The notes under the pieces were generated by a model that saw nothing but the letters and a program-made list of their open reading frames with translations, was not told the origin of the DNA and did no database searches. This document shows positions 12,668 to 21,600 of a stretch of DNA of 64,000 nt, in pieces. Source of the DNA: Leptodactylus fallax (Eukaryota > Chordata > Amphibia > Anura > Leptodactylidae); assembly GCA_947044405.1 (NCBI GenBank), contig CAMRHE010000115.1, forward strand, positions 744,001-808,000, read 5' to 3'. Each line of letters opens with the position of its first letter. The first letter of the stretch is position 1. The position numbers were made by a program, and so were the translations under genes.

Positions 12668-15600
12668 AATAACTAAATAGTAGAAATAGCCCCCAAGTCT
12701 GGCATTCTGTTAATACTAGTTCTAAGAAGGCAAATAAGCCAAGCATATAATTACTGACCTCCCCCACCTCATCCGGATGATGCGGCCCCCTACCCTCTGT
12801 AGCTCCCTTGCTTAGATTGTAAGCCTATTGAGCCCGGGCTTTCTTTTATATTGTCTCTTCATAAGGTCAACTCTAAAGGGAATGTTTGGCACCGTTCTAT
12901 ATTATCTGGATATGACTCAACTATTTGCCTTGATTCTCCAGTGTTTTATATTTAGCTCTGACTGTGTTTTGTCATTTGACTCATTGGGGCTGCATTGTTT
13001 GTTCCCCATGATAACGCACTAAATAATACAGTAATAGTATACCTATAAATCTCAGATACCACAAACATAATAGTGACCTTAATTAAACACGTGTTCTTAA
13101 GGTGGCCATACATAATAGCTGAATGTCAGCTGTACCTGTTTATTTCAGCAGGTTCATTTTCCATCTAATGTGTATGGTGATAACTCCCCTAATTTCACAA
13201 TGGAGATGTTGGTTTTCAGCCTATCTGAATCTTTTGTTCTCTCATTGGAGATAAGCAACCACCAGATGTGTATTGTAAAAGCTTTTTCTATAGGGAACAC
13301 ATGCACTACTCAGCTGGCCCGGCATGGAAGGAATTCAGCTCACCGCAATGTCATGTGTACAGCTAATATTAGCTGGCGCATAAGATATCATATACATGGC
13401 CATATTACAGATCTGTGATATTGGGCTCATACACAAACTGCCTACAGAATGTCTCTGTAATGCAAAATACTATGAAATCCATTTGCCACAACTTTCCTGT
13501 GTGCATTGACTTTTATGCTGCAGTCCACGTTCTGGTAGATAGGTCAGATATTGATTTGTAATACCTTTCCTTCTCAGAATCCTTAGGTGCCAATTTATAT
13601 ATTTTTACAACACTCTTTGTTTTTCTCCTTCCTTAATGGTTCCAGTTATCAGGCAGCTTGTGGCTAGCAGATTTCTTTTCCATGGACATGTTCTAATATT
13701 TTGTTCCTGTTCCCGCAGGTTTATAGTGCCCATCTCCTGTGTGATCTGTAATGATATCATGGCATACATGTTTGGCTTCTTCTTTGGTCGAACTCCTCTC
13801 ATCAAGGTAAGGGAAACAAGTTGTCTGACTTTTATTAATGCTTTAAAGAGTTACATGGTTTTATTTGGGGATACTGATGATCTACACTAAGATAGGTCAC
13901 CAATATCTTATCATAGGGTATCCAGCAGCCTTCACCAGTCAGTTGTTTGAATAGGCACTTAGGCTAGCACCCCTTCCGCTTCTCAGGCTATTGATGTCAC
14001 ATGTATTAATCGCATGGCCATTCAAATGAATGGGATTGAGCTGAAATACCAAGCACAGTCAATATAGATTGCCTGGTGCTGTGTCTGTGATGAAGAGGCC
14101 ACAGCGCTCGTCCAAGAGCAGCGGCCTCTTTAAACTGCTGGTCAGCAGGGGTGCTGGGTTTATGAAAACCCATTTATTAGTAAAAATAAAATACTATACT
14201 TCAGATATGACACTGCTCCTGCACTGCTGATGAGTGTAGGTGTCAGTGCAAAGCCACAAGATCCAGAAGTCATGCTGTGGCACTGAAACTTGCCTGCCCT
14301 ACACAGCACTAAAGTATTATATAACAGCAACGTCACTTGATACAGACCCTCCAGAGGTTCACCTAAACACTGCAGCAACTTTTGAGAGTTGGTCAACCTC
14401 CAAAAATTGTCATAAAAACAGAGATAAGGTGTGCGCTGATACTGTGATCAGGTGGCAGCTTTTAGGTAACTCTGGTGACCCGAGATGTCTTCATATAGAG
14501 GACAAGGTTAGCGTTCACATAAACTGTGATATCCATCTGTTGCACCTGTAGAGGGGTCCCTTTTTTTGTTATTCTGTAAGAATGTGTATTTTATTAATCC
14601 TACTTGCGGTCCCTCACTATTGTGGTTTAACTCTGTCTTATTATCCAGTAAAAGGAGTTCAGATTGATGCAAATCCACAGTAGATGAGTATATTGGAATT
14701 TGTGGACTGGAACCTTGATCTATCGCTCTAGCTATCTACCTATCCATCTGTCTATATGTATGAAGACAGCTGAGACCACCAGAGTTACGCAACAGCTTTC
14801 ACCTGATCACTCTCTCAGTATAAAACTTACCTAAGTTAGTATGAAGTGTTACACAGCTCCCATTGATTGGTGACCAAGTAAAACAAGATCACAGCAAGTC
14901 CGCCAGAGTGAGTGGCATGCTTTCTAGCAGCTCTCTAGATAATCGCGGGGACACATGAGGAAGCAACAATTTACAGTAATATAATTTTAGTTGCTTACAG
15001 GCACCACTAGGGAGATCTCATCACAGCTCACATTGAACTTAATAGTAAGCTATATGCAGTATATTCTTGCTATTGGTAGTTAGGGGTACCACAATCGGGT
15101 TTTGTGTTACCCTGAGACCTGACAGTTATGCAGTTGCCAGCCATTTATAGCTCATGTATAGGAAAGATATTGACCTATGCTTTGAAGCCCCCTGGCTATT
15201 TATGCTGACTTCTGCTGTGGTTCTCTCTATGTTCTCACTAGCTTTCACCCAAGAAGACGTGGGAAGGATTTATTGGTGGATTCTTCTCTACAGTATTGTT
15301 TGGCTTATTGGTAAGTACTTGGTTTTAGCCACATTCTCCAGGAGTGTATACAGGACTTTTAGGGCTATACAAAATTTAGAATGGACAAGAATGTTAAGCC
15401 AGCCAGTTTCACTCTGCTCTGCACTGATGAGGGACAAAATCCCGAAACAGCGCTGTATGCAGATGAGTGATACAGGCTTGGCTAATATCCCTTTTGCTTT
15501 CTCAAGACTCAGAGGGTCAAAAGCAAATTGAGGATTTGTTACATCCAACAGAGGGCGCTTGAGCTTCTCAGCTCCTTTTCCCATAATGCCTTGTAATACA

Positions 15601-18600
15601 CTCTATGACACAGTTGCAAGTTAGGGTCTCGGGGGCTTCATAAAAATGGCGTTCAGCCTAAATGTCATATTCTTTAATATATTATGCCAGAAAACTAGCT
15701 TAATTACACTGATAAATGTCTCCCAATAAGCTCCAAAATCGCTGCTTTTATATACGTAGGGAATGATGTACCTTTTTCTGTCGGCAGCCACCCCTGAAGG
15801 GAGCTCAGTGCATATGGATTTATGCTGCAGCTGTACAAATCTATGTGTAGTGAGGTCCCCCTAGTGGAGACTGCAGGAAAACCCTTTGACTGTGCAGTGG
15901 AAGAGTGAAGAAATTAAGCAATACCTTTTAGAGGCTAACTGAGTATATTTGATAGTAAGCTTTCGAGAGTCCAGCTCTCTTCTTCAGACATCATGTCTGA
16001 AGAAGAGAGCTAGACTATTGAAAGCTTACTATCAAATATACTCAGTTAGCCTCTAAAAGGTATCGCCTAATTTCTTCACTCTTCCACTACTTTCTATGGC
16101 TAACATGGTACAACATTATACTACTTTGACTGTGCAAGAAAAAGAGGAAGCTGTTCAGTGCCATCTACAATAGGCCCCATTGCATTTTTATGATAAGGAT
16201 CCTTTAGTTATCCAAATGTGTAGTATGCAGCTCAATGGAGCTTTCTTAAGCCAAATATATGTTGCCTTTGCACACTCCTACTGTCCTTAGGCTATGTCTG
16301 GTACTGCACTATTCCAGTGAATGTAGCTGAGCTTCAGTACCAGACACAGCCTTAGGGCAAGAGTGGGGCTTATTCTGAAGTAAAGCAGCCATGTTTTTCT
16401 AATCTCATATCACACTTTCAATTACCATTGTTACCAAATTCTCTATCTTATGCGTAAGGAAGTTAATCGATATGTATCCATATCTATACAGGTGTATACA
16501 CACTTTCTAATGGTTTCATCTCTAGCAATATATTTGATCATTTCTTAGTTACTTCTATTATTGGGAAAGCTGCTGTTACAGCTCTTTATAGGCAATGTCA
16601 CAAAAGTGTCAGAAAAGTAATAGATTTCATATTGGTGTCAACAAAGTTTCTCAAAAACAGTTCTGAAAAACAAATAATTTCTAGCGATTTACAAAGGGCG
16701 TAATGACAAAGCTAAAATCTAATATTTGGGTATGCAGCAGTTGTGTGCTAGGACCTAGATATCAGGTGCCACCAAATGTCTGTTGTCTGCATAGTTTCTA
16801 CTGTAAAGGTCCTCCCCTTCACTGTGTGGAATTAAATCCGCTGTTCCCGGCTTATATTCCTTTTAGTTGTCTTACTTCATGGCTGGCTACAGTTACTTTG
16901 TATGCCCAGTGGAGTTCAACAACGACACCAACAGGTTCATGGTGGACTGTGAACCATCAGACCTCTTCCAGTTACAAGAATATCATATCCCCGCTGTGCT
17001 GCAGTCTGTTATTGGCTGGGTAAGTACTGTAGGTCAAAGGATCCTTGATATTGAACTGTATAAGTATTTGTCATATCTGTCTGTCTACATTCTATAGAGA
17101 GATTTGAAATGTGTATAATTTAAGACTTTAAATGGGTTTTCTAGGCTAAAAATATATATGACCTGTCAGAGGTCATCAATATTAGTTTGGTGGGGGTCTG
17201 ACACACAATACCCCCCACCAATCAGCTGTTCTCAACAGCTAATACACAGAGAATGCAGCAGGAAACAGACAGCGCTGGTCTCTGTATAGAGGTCAGACCA
17301 GGTTACTGCATTTATTTACCTTCCATTTATTTAAATGGGAGCAAAGCTGCAGTGACTCAGTTCCACCACTATACAGAGAACAGCGCTGTCTGCTTCCTGC
17401 TGCATTCTCTGAGTCTCAGCTGCTAGGTATAGCTGATATCGGTATGGGTGCCAGCCGTCAGACCACCACTGAACTGATATAAGTGACCTATATTATATTA
17501 AGATAAGTCATAAATATTTTTAACCCCCCAAAAAAAATCTTTGTAGTGTAATACATATGTACATATTATAAAATATACTACAGAATTGGTAAATGAATAA
17601 TATGCTTGTGAACAATAGTAGTCATTTCTTCCATTTCAGCTGCAACTAATGCAGAGGTAATATCTAGCTCTAGAACAAATGCTCAACTTTCTACAGTGTA
17701 CAGTATTTCAGATTGTACATTTAGCCTTTAAGTATACATGGTTGCTATACTATTTAACCGGGGCATCTAGTGGCCATAGTGCAGATGACATGTTCAGTTC
17801 ATGCAGGCCCTGCCAACTCCATATCTGGCAGCCCTGTAGTCTGTCTCAGGTGGTATTTTGTGATGTTTGAAGGAGAATTTCCATATCTTACAGTTTCTCA
17901 CCAATTCAGCCATTTCTATAAATGGTTCACTAGTTTGTCAAGCAGCTCTCTCGTAATATTGTAGCATTATCTTATGATATATTCAATACATCTGCGTATT
18001 GATTTATCTGTTTTCATATATAATTTTATTCTCCGTAATAAAACATCTCTGAGGACTATTTTCTTAGACCTCTGTGTTGTGCCGTTCCTCTGTTATTACT
18101 ACTGGAAAGATGAATTTATAAATTTTAAAAATGGGTTTTCATTCCTCTTGTCATGGTTGCGTGTTCCTACACAGTCTAATAGTGTCAGGACTGATTAAAG
18201 GGTGTCTGAATGTGTGGACACGACCCAACTGGTGACACCCAGGTGTCCATTTATTCTTACAGTTCTAGGAGGAATAATAGAGGAACAGCACAAGTATTTA
18301 GTAAAGACGTTTAGTCCTATATTAAAAGGTTTTCAGATGAAGGCTACAGAATCTGATGATCCTAATGATGAAAGAACTTGCCATAATTATAAAATGGATG
18401 TGTAGAAATCAAATTGCTGCAATAAGATAGTTGTCTGAATACCGAAACACATATGGGAACAAACCAGAATATCTAGTTTTTATATAACAATTTATTCATG
18501 TAAAATACAAGTATAGAAAATAAATACCACATATAATGACATCAATAAATACAAAGGTACAAAACAGCTGCGCTGGAAAATAGCGCACATGACACCCCAC

Positions 18601-21600
18601 CCTCTCCCTCTGAGTAGAAGCACAAAAACAAACCGTGAGCGCCTTTTTCTACCCAATGGCAGTAGGTATGTATGCCTTTCACATCTTGGCTTGCTTATAT
18701 TACAATTGAGCTGACCTGTGTCTCTTTGCTAATATACGCCTTTTGTTGATATCTGTGTACCTATAGTATATTGTGATTAGGTCCAGTCTGGACATTGAGC
18801 CTATATTTATATTGTTAAAACGCTAATCTGGATGTATTTGACCTAGATTCAATGTATATATTTTTGTGATTGCTAATGCCATTATATGGTCTTGGAGGCT
18901 CTATCTGTCCTTTATAAGGCATTATACCACACTATATTTGGGGGCTTTTTTTTGTGCTTCTACTCAGAGGGAGAGGGTGGGGTGTCATGTGCGCTTTTTT
19001 CCAGCGCAGCTGTTTGTACCTTCATATTTATTGATGTCATTATATGTGGTATTTATTCTCTCTACTTGTATTTTACATGAATAAATTGTTATATAAAAAC
19101 TAGATATTCTGGTTTGTTCCCATATATGTTTCGGTATTCAGGTTTGTTGTTTATGGGTCTCCAATTGAGATATTTAATTGAGGAATAGTTTTTTATAGGA
19201 TAGTTGTCTGTTCTGTCACTGTACAAGTTCCCTGGTGAGAATTATCGTAGGACATCATTTACTATTCCTTTCCTATAGCTTTTATGGCGCCAGCATATAC
19301 CACAGTATTGTAAAGAGACTCCCTACTCACATCACATCTCTGTACCTTCTGTGGCTCACAAGCTCATTTCCCTATCTCACACAGAAGTTAATTTCACGGA
19401 AAGCCGGTTAACCTATGTTTTTGGAGTGTCAAAGGAAACTACAATACCTGGATAAAACCCAGACAAACATCAGGAGAACATACAACCTGTATGCAGATGT
19501 TGTCTTTGGCTGGATTCAGTCATTGACCCCAGTGCTGCTAGATCACAGTGCTAACCACTGAGCCTCTGTGCGGCGTAGAAGTTACTGATCCTAGGGAAAA
19601 GTGGCACCCAAGGTCTTAGGCTCTGTTCACACTGATGTTATTAGTACATTTGAGTTTCCATTATTTTTTATAGCAACAGTGATTGAGTCTGTAGAGCTAT
19701 TCATACCATCAAAAAGCGCTAGAACCGTGATGGACTACTAACATCTGTCTTGTCAGAATTTACATTGACAATGGTTGTACTTGCTCAATTATGTGGAAAC
19801 AGTACTTAAAAATAATACAATTACCTCATAAGAATAACAATGTCTATGTGACATCTCCTGATATTCTTATCTCCCCTGCAGAAGACCGTCTGGATGTATC
19901 CCTTCCAAATACACAGCATTGCTTTGTCCACGTTTGCGTCACTCATCGGTCCCTTTGGTGGATTCTTTGCCAGCGGATTTAAGAGAGCCTTCAAAATAAA
20001 AGTAATTATTCTGAGAACGTCTGCAGAGGAGCGGTGCACGGCTGTCATGTTGTGACCTTAGTCCAGTTATCTATACCACATTTATCTACCTAGTATTAGA
20101 ACTGTGTGACTTCCCATAGCATAGAATAGAAGGTTCTTATTGTTCTCCTTTTCCATGTTCATGCCGCCACAAATTTTTTTGTATTTCTATCACACTACAG
20201 GATTTTGCCAACACAATCCCAGGTCATGGAGGTATCATGGATAGATTTGACTGTCAGTACTTAATGGCCACATTTGTGAACGTGTATATCGCAAGCTTCA
20301 TCAGGTTAGTAAATATTGGATACCACCTCCCTCTGCCTACCTTCTGCAGCTCTCTTCTGTCAGCCTATTGTTAAAGGGGTACTCCAGTACTTTAATATTG
20401 ATGGCTTACAACAGGCTGCTGTTGTCAGATCAGCTGCAGCACAGTGTATGGAGCTGTGCTAGTTCCCATGGCAGGAGGGGCAGCTGCTAGTCAGACCCCA
20501 GTGACCCCAGTGATATTTATAACCTATCCTAAGGATAGGTTCTGGGCTGTTCCTTGAAAAGAAACTTTGCAGATCAACTTTATGAAAAAAAATCCTCCTG
20601 TGTTTGCATTCAGTCATAATGCAGACCTATGTGTATCTATGGTTACAGACTACAATCGAACCTTTTGTAGTCTGATCCTGCAGTCATGCTACCTTTTATC
20701 TGTACTGTAATTCTGGCTTACATACCTTTGGTACATTAGGGCTCAGGTTAGCAAGGAATATATGATCTTTATGTTCCTATTGTTCCCATAGGTAGATTAT
20801 TGCTAACAGTAGTAAAGACATAGCTGCCACTAAGGGCTGGGTGATTGTCTCCTGAATCAAAATTGTGATTCATTGGTCATTTTACCTTGATTATGATTTT
20901 TGACAATTATTTATGTCACACCCATTTTAAGGCACACCCCTTTTTAAGTATGAGTATGTGCTGGGCGAACTTTGTGAGATTTGTGTCACAAGGTGTGCCC
21001 AGTGGTTTCGTTCAGACGGTTTAGGGATGTGGCATTGTGATACATAGTTGCAAACATCACAAGAGACCGGAAGAGAAGAGCGAGTCGCATCGGAGCCCAG
21101 GAGAGGTGAGTGACACTTTTTTTTTTTTTTTTTTTCTTATGTTTGATCACCTGGGCCTCCGTTTATTTTACTCTGGGGTCTGAAGAGAACACAGAGTATA
21201 ATAATAACAGTTGTGGTCCAGATGTGGTCAGTCCAAATAAAACTGCAGGTGAAACCTCATGAATATTGTAATAACCGAACCAAAATAATCGGCATAAACA
21301 AAATCACATTGGTTATCCGGGATGACATTTGGTTTTGATTGCTTGCCCAGCCTTACTGCCACCACATAACTGGAGCATGCATTATGTCTTCTCTGCATGC
21401 TCTCTGCCATAACATTGTCAAAGATGTTTTATAGCCACAGTGAAAGACATGACTCTGCCAGTAATGTCTCAGCCTCAGATCATGACATGACTTAAGCAAT
21501 GATGTCACAACTTTTCTTGGCAATTGCCTAAATGTAAAATGCAGTAGTAATTTCATGTACCTGGCACACCACAGGCTTGGGCTGGCATGATAGCAGCCTG

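Noticed and set aside
15990..16030. Active hammerhead in foldback copy 1
   Set aside because: The core CTGAAGA...GAAAG is present, but stem II needs a bulge and no stem I pairing is found; kept only as hammerhead-like.
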